Positions 1 through 6,197 of a stretch of DNA of 7,190 bases are shown here, in pieces (position 1 is the first letter of the stretch; every line of letters starts with the position of its first letter). The notes beneath the pieces are model-generated. The model was not told the origin of the DNA and did no database searches. It was given only the letters and a program-made list of their open reading frames with translations. Source of the stretch: Tannerellaceae bacterium. GTDB lineage: Bacteria; Bacteroidota; Bacteroidia; Bacteroidales; Tannerellaceae. The translations under genes were made by a program, and so were the position numbers. The stretch is from contig JAISRY010000005.1 in assembly GCA_031273385.1 (NCBI GenBank), positions 1 to 7,190 of the forward strand, given 5' to 3'.

Positions 1-57
1 ACTACCAAGCAACAACAACTTACCAACGGCGAAAAGGAGAAACACGCCAAAACGCAT
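1..57 (-). CDS. Possible 5' end of a membrane or secreted protein (partial, weak)
   Basis: An ATG at 57-55 opens a minus-strand frame that runs off the left edge after 19 codons. The visible peptide reads MRFGVFLLFAVGKLLLLGS: a short basic start followed by a long hydrophobic run, as expected for a signal peptide or first membrane segment. An in-frame upstream ATG at 102-100 would add 15 residues (MPYVYIVCGDGGRLS), which look less like a natural N-terminus. A purine-rich GGTAGG lies a few bases before the shorter start and could act as a weak ribosome binding site. It has the same orientation as the other genes and lies beyond the predicted operon terminator, where a new gene could begin. Nineteen codons are too few to name a family, and hydrophobic runs arise by chance. 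Confidence 0.22.
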   Translation of the reverse strand, partial: MRFGVFLLFAVGKLLLLGS

Positions 58-145
58 AGACAACCTACCGCCATCACCGCATACAATATACACATACGGC
101 ATCGCGGAGACGCTTACTCGGAAGATGATCCCCCTTTGCGCCAAC

Positions 146-220
146 GTTCACCAAGGTTCACCCTCCCTTCACCACATCCGTTTGTCATCCAGGCCGTTAC
201 ACGAAAGGTGAAGGGGTGAA
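146..220. repeat. TTCACC/GGTGAA repeat cluster forming an imperfect hairpin
   Basis: Three TTCACC copies lie at 147-152, 157-162 and 168-173, spaced 10 and 11 nt, about one helical turn apart. Two GGTGAA copies in the opposite sense lie at 207-212 and 215-220. The block 157-173 can pair with 207-220 over 14 base pairs if CTC (163-165) bulges out, closing a 33-nt loop. The uninterrupted core is a perfect 9-bp inverted repeat, CCCTTCACC (165-173) with GGTGAAGGG (207-215). It lies just beyond the predicted terminator. It could be a dispersed intergenic repeat, a transcript-end structure or a protein-binding array; sequence alone does not decide. Confidence 0.6.
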
Positions 221-223
221 AGC

Positions 224-257
224 AAAAAACGCAAAACTTTATTGGGGGCTTTTTGCG
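224..257 (-). terminator. Likely rho-independent terminator of the uxuB-uxuA-DUF5686-dinB operon
   Basis: On the minus strand, CGCAAAA (257-251) pairs perfectly with TTTTGCG (236-230) around a 14-nt loop, and six T residues (229-224) follow at once. This is the usual stem plus U-tract order for a transcript coming leftward from dinB, whose stop codon is about 80 nt upstream. On the plus strand the stem is not followed directly by a T tract, so the minus orientation is favoured. The stem is short, has only three G-C pairs and a rather long loop, so termination may be incomplete. Confidence 0.5.
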
Positions 258-317
258 CCTTTCTCCTGTCAGAATCAGGATTTTAGCTGACCACATGTTC
301 ACTCTCAACGCTCAATT

Positions 318-349
318 CTCAACCCGGAAAGCGCTCAACTCGGAAAGTC
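318..349. repeat. 16-nt imperfect tandem duplication over the dinB stop codon
   Basis: CTCAACCCGGAAAGCG at 318-333 is followed directly by CTCAACTCGGAAAGTC at 334-349. The first 14 positions differ at one base. The right-hand copy encodes the last residues of DinB and its TGA stop (337-335); the left-hand copy lies just beyond the stop. More CTCAA units occur at 304-308 and 311-315. The pattern suggests slippage or short duplication at the gene end, with no evident function. Confidence 0.55.
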
Positions 350-1408
350 CAGCGTCAGTTGGGCGTTTTCGGGGGGTGGGGCGGGGTCGTCGTTGTTGCT
401 GACGTAGAGTCCCATGAGGCGGACTTTCTTGGCGGCGAGGTCGACGGATTTGAGCAGTCCCCGCGACTGCTCCCAGAAGAAGCGGAAGTCTTTGATGACG
501 TCGGGGAATGTGCGGCTTTTGGTGGTCACTTCGAAGTCGGTATATTTGATTTTCAGCGTCAGGGTGCGGCCGTAAAAGGTTTCCGCTTCGATACGTTCCC
601 ATGCACGGCGGCCGATATGGTATAGTTCGATGATCATCTTTGTGGAGGCCTCCAGGTCGGTATCAAAGGTGTTTTCCGCGCCGATGGATTTGCGCAGGCG
701 GTTGGGGTTCACTTCGCGGGTGTCGATGGCGCGGGCGTTTTCGTAATAGGTATGCCCCGCTTTCCCGAAATGATGGACTAAGCGCTCTTCGCTGAACTGC
801 TTCAGGTCGGCTCCCGTATGGATACCCAGGCCGTGCATTTTCCGGGCGGTGACTTTCCCTACGCCGAAGAAACGCTCTATCTCCAGCGATTCGACAAACC
901 GCTCCGCCTCTTCGGGGCGTATGACGAACAGGCCGTCCGGCTTTTTGTAGTCCGACGCTATCTTGGCCAGGAACTTATTGAGCGATACGCCTGCCGAGGC
1001 GGTCAGCCCGGTCTCCTGGCGGATCCGTTTCTTTATCTCGCCGGCGATGATCGTGGCGGAGGGCATGTTTTTATGGTTCTGCGTGACGTCCAGAAAGGCT
1101 TCATCCAGCGAAAGCGGTTCGACCAGGGAGGTATATTCGAGGAAGATCGCCATGATCTGCTGCGATACCTCCTTGTATACCTCAAAGCGCGGCGGCACGA
1201 AGATCAAGGAGGGACACCGCTTCACCGCCGTCTTGGAGGGCATCGCCGAGCGGACGCCGTACCGCCTGGCTTCGTAGCTTGCGGCGGCCACTACGCTCCG
1301 GCTTCCGGGATAGCCTACGGCCAGCGGTTTCCCCCTGTATTGGGGGAAATCCCGCTGCTCGACGGAAGCATAAAAGGCATCCATGTCAATATGTATGATC
1401 CGGCGCAT
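335..1408 (-). CDS. dinB: DNA polymerase IV (Y-family translesion polymerase)
   Basis: This 357-residue protein is an error-prone DNA polymerase that copies past damaged bases. The N-terminus MRRIIHIDMDAFYASVEQRD matches the DinB family start. Catalytic acidic residues are visible as Asp8 and the pair Asp102-Glu103 in SLDEAFLD. The steric-gate position that excludes ribonucleotides is Tyr13 (Phe in E. coli DinB). The palm continues through SAGVSLNKFLAKIASDYKKP (138-157). A helix-hairpin-helix-like region with FFGVGKVTARKMHGLGI follows near 180-196, then the little-finger domain. The protein ends in QLTLDF (350-355), a good match to the beta-sliding-clamp binding motif. The frame stays open upstream for 88 codons, but that part overlaps the DUF5686 gene and has no DinB similarity, so ATG 1408-1406 is the start. 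It lies two bases after the DUF5686 stop codon (TAG-CC-ATG) with no strong Shine-Dalgarno, which suggests translational coupling. No LexA-like box was seen directly upstream. Confidence 0.95.
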   Translation of the reverse strand: MRRIIHIDMDAFYASVEQRDFPQYRGKPLAVGYPGSRSVVAAASYEARRYGVRSAMPSKTAVKRCPSLIFVPPRFEVYKEVSQQIMAIFLEYTSLVEPLSLDEAFLDVTQNHKNMPSATIIAGEIKKRIRQETGLTASAGVSLNKFLAKIASDYKKPDGLFVIRPEEAERFVESLEIERFFGVGKVTARKMHGLGIHTGADLKQFSEERLVHHFGKAGHTYYENARAIDTREVNPNRLRKSIGAENTFDTDLEASTKMIIELYHIGRRAWERIEAETFYGRTLTLKIKYTDFEVTTKSRTFPDVIKDFRFFWEQSRGLLKSVDLAAKKVRLMGLYVSNNDDPAPPPENAQLTLDFPS

Positions 1409-1410
1409 GG

Positions 1411-4068
1411 CTATTTGAGCCCCATCGCGTTGAGCAGGGGCAGGCTGACCGTAAAGCCGACGGCGTCGTACCTGCCTTTTTCCCATCCTACGAATACGCC
1501 TACCCGGATGGCATCCTGGATGCCCACCGAATAGCCCAGCTCCAGGTGATTCTTTCCGGGAATCCACAGGGTGGCGGCGTGCAGGGATTCGTTGAACAGG
1601 TAACTTTGCAGGAAAGGAAGATGTTTGAGCAGCAAATAGTCGGACGTATACGTCAGATGGGCGTCCAGCCATTGCTTGTTCGTCGAATAGCTGTAGTTGT
1701 CCAGCAAAACGAAGCTATTCAACAACGAATGGGCGGTTACGTACAGCTCATTGGCATTGAAATGCCTGTAATCCGGAAAATAGATCTCTTTCGTGGAGAT
1801 GAATTTCCCCACATTCACGGTATAATACAGGTTGGAGAACAGGTTTAGCTTCACCCGCTGCCTGACGCCCGCCTCTATCTTGTCGAAATTCGAGGAGCGG
1901 CGGCTACCGGTCGGGATGCCTTTCCCGTATTGCAGGGAGAGGGTCGGGTAGGCGGAATGGTCATATATTTTCCTGCCGTTTCTCACGCGGTAATAGTAGC
2001 GGGGCGTATATTCCAGCAGTACGGCGGCTCTCAGCGCATCGTTGTCGCGCATGGGAAGAAGCTGTCCGGCCGGGATATTGTCGGAGGGCTCTCGCTTGGA
2101 GAAGCTATAGGAGGTGCGGTTTTCCAGCGCATTCCGTTTCTCGTACAAAAAGAATGACACGAACTTCAGCCCGTTGGCCAGGTCGACTTTGTTGGTCGCC
2201 TCTACGAACCTTTTCTGGTAAAATTTCACCGGGTTTGTCGCAAAGAACAGTGAAGCGATCGAATTGACTATGCGCAGGTCGCTTCCGTACCTGTTGTAAT
2301 CGCCCGTCGTATTTCCTGCCGACAGGGTAAGCTCCCCGCCGCGCATCGGGGCGTAGTTGTAGGTGACGTCAAGCTGGCTGTTCACCGTCTTGCGTGCCGT
2401 GACATAATGCACCGAGGGGGCGATGGCCAGCGACTTTGTCTTGGAAAGGTCAATGCCGAGCGAAAGACGCTGCCCCAGCCATAGGCCATCCACGAAGTTG
2501 TATTCGGGGACGGCGCCCAACAGTCCGCCGTAGGTGAGCCGGCATTTCTTTCCCAACCGCCGGCTGCCGCCCATGAACGTTTCCCCCAGCCAGCCCGTTC
2601 CTCCGGTGGAGACCGTCACCTCGACGCGCCCCGAATCGCTTTTCAGTTTGTACGGCTCTTTCCGCCGGTAGCTCTCCTCCTCTTCGGGGCGCAACGGCAG
2701 GTTACGGATCTCCGCCCAATAGAGTGAGTCGCGTGATTTGGCCAGCGAATCGACCGTCACTTTGATATCCGAAGAGGCCTTGATGATCTCCAGGGATTCG
2801 CGCTCCTTTTTCTTCTCTTCCGGCTCGACGGCTTCGGTCATCAGTTTCGCCATTTTATAGGCTTCGCGGGTCGACAGCTCCTCTTTGTCGGCAAGCGCTT
2901 CCAACTGTTGTTGCGCTTTCTGCTGCTTTTTTTGCTGCTTTTCGGTTAGTAGCTTCTTCGTCTGCGGTTTCCCGGCAGCAGGCTTTTCCGCTGCCTGGAC
3001 GGGAACTTCCGTTTTGTGGACGAGCGTTTGTTCTTCATTCAGTTCGACCTCCTTATACTGTATGGAGGCATAGTACCGACCGGCGGCTTTTAGCCCCATA
3101 ATACTGAGATCCATATCTATATCGTACGCGATGGGGAGGAAAGCGGCGGGCTTGACTTCGGTGTAGTTGGCCTTGAAATGGACGGTCACGCCAAACTCCG
3201 ACGCTTTCAGGTCTGCGCTGTACACATTCCAGCTGTCTTCGAGGATGTACAACCAGCCGGTGACCAGTTTGCCGTTTTTCTTCTTCGGCTGTACCCGTAT
3301 CTTGTTGACGAGATGGGCGCCCTCCGTCGTCGTCCCCTCATAGACGAACGTATAATAGGTAAACGCCCCGGGCGACAGGGGCGATATCCGTCCGAACGCT
3401 TTCGGGTCGTAAATATTGACCGTCATAATGTCCATCGGGTTGCTGGCCTCCATCTCGGTGGGTATGGTGGTAGAGAACGCCACGATATTTTCCTTATAGA
3501 TATTGGGGGCGGTAAAGGTGATTTCGCTCTGCGACTCGACGACGAACAGTTTCCCCACGATCTCTTTCATCTCTTTCTTGCTCTCTTCGCCGGCGGCGAT
3601 CCTCAGCAGGGCGGGGATCTTCTCGATCTTGCCCGACCCTTTCATGTAAATCTCCGACTCATACCGCTTCACCTGATGGAGGTAGAAAGGCGCCATGGAG
3701 ATCGCTTTCCGCATAATGGCATAGGCGGGGTCTTCCCTCTTTTTGGAGACGATGACCTCCCGCAGCTTGTATACTTTCTGTTCCAATTCCACCGTGACGG
3801 CCACCGACGGTTTGTCCACGACGACCGTCAATCTCTTCCGCTCATACCCCAGCGAACTGAACTCGCAGGTATAGCTACCCTCTTTCAACGAGGCCTGGAA
3901 TACCCCCAGGTCATCCGCCATAATCCCCTGCGCCGTTTCGTGTATATACACCGTAGCGTTGGGGACGGGCGCTCCCCCCTTATCCACAATCTTACCCTTT
4001 ACCAATTGGGCTGACAGGTCGAAAGCCAGGGTCGTGCAGAAAAACAAAACCGGTAACAATCTTTTCAT
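1411..4068 (-). CDS. DUF5686 family outer-membrane protein with carboxypeptidase-regulatory-like domain
   Basis: This 885-residue protein is probably an outer-membrane beta-barrel of unknown function. Residues 1-20 form a type I signal peptide with likely cleavage after LSA, leaving Gln21; there is no lipobox. Residues about 22-105 are a CarboxypepD_reg-like beta-sandwich (VKGKIVDKGGAPVPNATVYI, then a DLGVF/SLGYE pattern) of the kind found before SusC-like and related Bacteroidota outer-membrane proteins. The DUF5686 region follows. It is interrupted at about 360-430 by a charged Lys/Gln/Glu-rich segment that may be helical or a flexible periplasmic linker. From about 480 the chain shows alternating polar and hydrophobic strands, including PEYNFVDGLWLGQRLSLGI, as in a C-terminal barrel. 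The length is normal for the family. The gene starts 21 nt after uxuA with only a weak GGAT upstream, so it is probably cotranscribed. I assign no substrate or partner. The family call is from recalled patterns, not a search. Confidence 0.85.
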   Translation of the reverse strand: MKRLLPVLFFCTTLAFDLSAQLVKGKIVDKGGAPVPNATVYIHETAQGIMADDLGVFQASLKEGSYTCEFSSLGYERKRLTVVVDKPSVAVTVELEQKVYKLREVIVSKKREDPAYAIMRKAISMAPFYLHQVKRYESEIYMKGSGKIEKIPALLRIAAGEESKKEMKEIVGKLFVVESQSEITFTAPNIYKENIVAFSTTIPTEMEASNPMDIMTVNIYDPKAFGRISPLSPGAFTYYTFVYEGTTTEGAHLVNKIRVQPKKKNGKLVTGWLYILEDSWNVYSADLKASEFGVTVHFKANYTEVKPAAFLPIAYDIDMDLSIMGLKAAGRYYASIQYKEVELNEEQTLVHKTEVPVQAAEKPAAGKPQTKKLLTEKQQKKQQKAQQQLEALADKEELSTREAYKMAKLMTEAVEPEEKKKERESLEIIKASSDIKVTVDSLAKSRDSLYWAEIRNLPLRPEEEESYRRKEPYKLKSDSGRVEVTVSTGGTGWLGETFMGGSRRLGKKCRLTYGGLLGAVPEYNFVDGLWLGQRLSLGIDLSKTKSLAIAPSVHYVTARKTVNSQLDVTYNYAPMRGGELTLSAGNTTGDYNRYGSDLRIVNSIASLFFATNPVKFYQKRFVEATNKVDLANGLKFVSFFLYEKRNALENRTSYSFSKREPSDNIPAGQLLPMRDNDALRAAVLLEYTPRYYYRVRNGRKIYDHSAYPTLSLQYGKGIPTGSRRSSNFDKIEAGVRQRVKLNLFSNLYYTVNVGKFISTKEIYFPDYRHFNANELYVTAHSLLNSFVLLDNYSYSTNKQWLDAHLTYTSDYLLLKHLPFLQSYLFNESLHAATLWIPGKNHLELGYSVGIQDAIRVGVFVGWEKGRYDAVGFTVSLPLLNAMGLK

Positions 4069-4089
4069 TGGATCCGTTTATAAGTTAAA

Positions 4090-5262
4090 TCATCTATATA
4101 AGGAACGCGCGATCCCCATCTCCAGCCCGCGCAATTCCGCCAACCCGCGAAGCCGTCCGATACAGGAATACCCGGGGTTGGTCTTCTTCTTCAGGTCGTC
4201 GATCATCTGGTGGCCATGGTCGGGACGCATGGCGATGGAGCAGCCGCGCCGCTGTTGCAGGGCAAGGAGCGCTTTCATCACGCCGTACATATCGACATCC
4301 CCCTCCAGGTGGTTGGCCTCAAAGAAATTTCCCTCCGCGTCGCGCTGCGTACTACGGAAATGGACAAAGTCGATCCTGTCGCCGTAGCGCTCCATGATAC
4401 CGGCCAGGTCGTTATCGCTCCGCACACCGAACGAACCCGTACAGAGGCATAGCCCGTTGCTCCGGTTCGGGACGGCGTCGATCAGTCGTTGGAAATCGGT
4501 TTCCGTACTGAGGATACGCGGCAATCCCAATATCGGATAGGGAGGGTCGTCGGGGTGAATGACCAGCCTGACGCCCGCTTCGTCGGCTACCGGCGCTATC
4601 TCGCTGAGGAAATAGACAAGGTGGGTACGCAACCTTTCGGCGTCAATCCCCTTGTAACGCTCCAGCTCGCCGCGGAACTGATCGATCGTAAAGCTCTCTT
4701 CCGATCCGGGTAGGCCGGCGATCATGTTGCGGGTCAGCCGGTAGCGCTCTTCGTCGCTCATCGCATCGAACCGCGCCTTTGCTTTCGCTTTCTCCTCTTC
4801 GGTATATTCCGCTTCGGCTCCGGGGCGTTGGAGGATATACAGGTCGAAAGCCACAAAAGCCGAACGCTCAAAGCGCAACGCTTTCGAACCGTCCGGCAAG
4901 GTATAGGCCAGGTCGGTACGCGTCCAGTCCAGGACAGGCATGAAGTTGTAGGTGACGACACGTATGCCGCATGAGCCTAAGTTCCGTATACTCTCCTTGT
5001 AGTTCTCGATATACCGCCGGAAGTCGCCCGTCTGCGTCTTGATATGTTCGTGTACGGGCACGCTTTCCACCACGCTCCAGCGAAGCCCCGCCGCCTCTAT
5101 GACCGCCTTTCGCTTCCCGATCTCTTCCGTTGTCCACACCTCCCCGTTGGGAATGTGGTGCAACGCCGTCACTATCCCCGTCGCGCCCGCCTGCCGGATA
5201 TCCCACAAGCTAACCGGATCATCCGGCCCATACCAGCGCCATGTCTGTTCACATAAATACAT
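4090..5262 (-). CDS. uxuA: Mannonate dehydratase
   Basis: This 390-residue cytoplasmic enzyme removes water from D-mannonate to give 2-keto-3-deoxy-D-gluconate in hexuronate (glucuronate) breakdown. The length is close to E. coli UxuA. It has the TIM-barrel metal-site motifs of the family: His236 in [16 protein letters not shown], Cys274 in [11 protein letters not shown], His301 in DFVHFRS, and Asp348-His349 in MRPDHGH. The N-terminus [19 protein letters not shown] and the end [20 protein letters not shown] are also typical. These metal and acid/base assignments come from the known mannonate dehydratase family; the residues themselves are visible here. The gene follows uxuB after 33 nt. The start ATG 5262-5260 has only a weak AGAG upstream, which is common in Bacteroidota, and the family N-terminus supports it. 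No truncation or frameshift was seen. Confidence 0.95.
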   Translation of the reverse strand: MYLCEQTWRWYGPDDPVSLWDIRQAGATGIVTALHHIPNGEVWTTEEIGKRKAVIEAAGLRWSVVESVPVHEHIKTQTGDFRRYIENYKESIRNLGSCGIRVVTYNFMPVLDWTRTDLAYTLPDGSKALRFERSAFVAFDLYILQRPGAEAEYTEEEKAKAKARFDAMSDEERYRLTRNMIAGLPGSEESFTIDQFRGELERYKGIDAERLRTHLVYFLSEIAPVADEAGVRLVIHPDDPPYPILGLPRILSTETDFQRLIDAVPNRSNGLCLCTGSFGVRSDNDLAGIMERYGDRIDFVHFRSTQRDAEGNFFEANHLEGDVDMYGVMKALLALQQRRGCSIAMRPDHGHQMIDDLKKKTNPGYSCIGRLRGLAELRGLEMGIARSLYR

Positions 5263-5295
5263 ACTCTATATAGCTATCGTTTTATTATTCGTCCA

Positions 5296-6108
5296 TCAAA
5301 TAGAAAAGGCATCGAATCCCCCGTCAACGGGAATAACCGTACCGGTCACAAACGCCGAAGCGTCGCTGGCCAACCATTGCAGCGTCCCCAACAACTCCTC
5401 CGGCCTCCCCAGCCTGCCGAACGGCGTATGGGCGACAATCGTATGGCAACGCGCCGAGGGCGTACCATCGGGATTGCTCATCAGCGCACGGTTCTGTTCC
5501 GTAAGGAAGAATCCCGGCGCCATAGCGTTGACCCGCAACCCCTCGCCAAACTTAACGGCCAGTTCGCCCGCCATATATTGCGTAAAATTACTGACCGCAG
5601 CCTTGGCGCACCCATAGCCTACCACACGCGTAAGCGGACGCAAAGCCGATTCGGACGAGATATTGATGATACTCCCTTTCTTCTGCCCGACCATTACTTC
5701 GGAAAAGACCATCGTCGGCAGCACCGTCCCGAACAGATTCAGATCCACCACCCTGCGGAAAGCGTCGACATCGAGGTCAAAGATCGTTTTATCGGGCGGA
5801 ATAGTCGCCCCCGCCTGATTCCCGCCGGCCAGGTTGACCAACACATCAATCCGCCCATATATTTGCAGAATATCATGCCGGTTCCGCTCCAGCGTTTCCC
5901 GGTCTAACACGTCCGAAAGAAGAAACAACGCCTCCCCTCCATCCGCCTTAATCCCGGCAACCAGCGCCTCTCCCAACTCCGCATTACGATCCAGCACGAC
6001 CACCCGCGCCCTCTCTTTCGCCAAATGCCTGGCCATACAACCCCCAAGCACACCGCTACCCCCCGTCAAAAGGATAACCTTATCCTCTACACTAAATAAT
6101 TCGTTCAT
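5296..6108 (-). CDS. uxuB: SDR-family D-mannonate oxidoreductase (fructuronate reductase, Bacillus-type UxuB)
   Basis: This 270-residue short-chain dehydrogenase probably reduces D-fructuronate to D-mannonate with NAD(P)H, supplying UxuA. Visible SDR signatures are the glycine-rich TGGSGVLG (15-22), Asp40 at the end of beta strand 2 (suggesting NAD(H) preference), NLAGG (92-96) in place of NNAG, Asn124, Ser152, and the catalytic Tyr165/Lys169 in YGCAK. The end IPVDGGFDAFSI is typical. Substrate is inferred mainly from the adjacent uxuA: E. coli UxuB is an unrelated long-chain enzyme, but an SDR does this job in Bacillus. Other sugar-acid SDR activities, such as gluconate 5-dehydrogenase, remain possible. 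The frame could start 26 codons earlier at 6186, but the predicted promoter lies inside that stretch. The ATG at 6108-6106 has AAAGGAG just upstream, so it is preferred. It is the first gene of the operon. Confidence 0.85.
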   Translation of the reverse strand: MNELFSVEDKVILLTGGSGVLGGCMARHLAKERARVVVLDRNAELGEALVAGIKADGGEALFLLSDVLDRETLERNRHDILQIYGRIDVLVNLAGGNQAGATIPPDKTIFDLDVDAFRRVVDLNLFGTVLPTMVFSEVMVGQKKGSIINISSESALRPLTRVVGYGCAKAAVSNFTQYMAGELAVKFGEGLRVNAMAPGFFLTEQNRALMSNPDGTPSARCHTIVAHTPFGRLGRPEELLGTLQWLASDASAFVTGTVIPVDGGFDAFSI

Positions 6109-6111
6109 TTT

Positions 6112-6117
6112 CTCCTT
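6112..6117 (-). promoter_or_regulatory. Shine-Dalgarno site of uxuB
   Basis: On the minus strand AAGGAG lies three bases before the ATG at 6108-6106, within AAAGGAGAAA. It is the clearest ribosome binding site in the window. It decides the start of the SDR gene against the longer frame that begins at 6186. Confidence 0.7.
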
Positions 6118-6147
6118 TATATAATATGATGATAATCTACACTCCGG

Positions 6148-6178
6148 CAAATATAGAGCAAAAACTTTACAATCCAAT
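6148..6178 (-). promoter_or_regulatory. Bacteroidota-type promoter for the uxuB-uxuA-DUF5686-dinB operon
   Basis: On the minus strand TATATTTG (6155-6148) is a perfect match to the Bacteroidota -7 element TAnnTTTG. ATTG (6178-6175) fits the -33 TTTG element with a 19-nt spacer, which is within the known range. Transcription would begin near 6140 and give a leader of roughly 30 nt before uxuB. A second TTG at 6172-6170 is too close to serve as the -33 element. No convincing operator palindrome was seen, so the regulator is unknown. No clear terminator separates this site from the upstream fimbrillin-SUMF1 gene, so some readthrough is possible. Confidence 0.65.
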
Positions 6179-6197
6179 ACATTCACTATCCGTTATT

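Larger units (their letters stand above)
1..334. other. Non-coding region downstream of dinB
   Basis: No confident gene lies between the dinB stop codon and the left edge. Reading leftward, it holds a 16-nt tandem duplication and further TTGAG-type short repeats next to the dinB stop, a small inverted repeat (TCCTG 264-268 with CAGGA 276-280), a likely terminator hairpin with a T tract on the minus strand, and a cluster of TTCACC/GGTGAA repeats. A short possible gene start lies at the extreme edge. Open frames crossing this region run through the repeats and the hairpin and resemble no protein I recognise. Confidence 0.7.

Noticed and set aside
1..219. A plus-strand frame open from the left edge to a TGA at 217-219
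   Set aside because: It has no start in view, a low-complexity polar composition, ends inside the repeat cluster and opposes every other gene. It could be a gene tail but nothing in it is recognisable.
114..308. A 64-codon minus-strand open frame downstream of dinB
   Set aside because: It runs through the predicted terminator hairpin and the TTCACC repeats, has no ribosome binding site I could support, and the product resembles no known protein.
818..1534. A 238-codon plus-strand open frame
   Set aside because: It lies antisense to dinB and the end of the DUF5686 gene, both of which have clear family motifs. It is a by-product of GC-rich codon use.
1409..1672. An 88-codon N-terminal extension of DinB
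   Set aside because: It lies wholly inside the DUF5686 gene in another frame, has an arginine/proline-rich shadow composition, and DinB proteins begin at the MRRIIHIDMDAF motif.
3178..4014. A 278-codon plus-strand open frame
   Set aside because: It is antisense to the signal-peptide and N-terminal domains of the DUF5686 protein and shows no recognisable domain.
6109..6186. A 26-codon N-terminal extension of the SDR protein
   Set aside because: It would contain the predicted promoter and the strong Shine-Dalgarno, and SDR enzymes of this type start shortly before the TGGSGVLG motif.
6109..6197. An operator palindrome or riboswitch before uxuB
   Set aside because: Only AT-rich short repeats such as ATCATCAT were found. 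The predicted leader of roughly 30 nt is too short for a known riboswitch, and no convincing inverted repeat overlaps the promoter.
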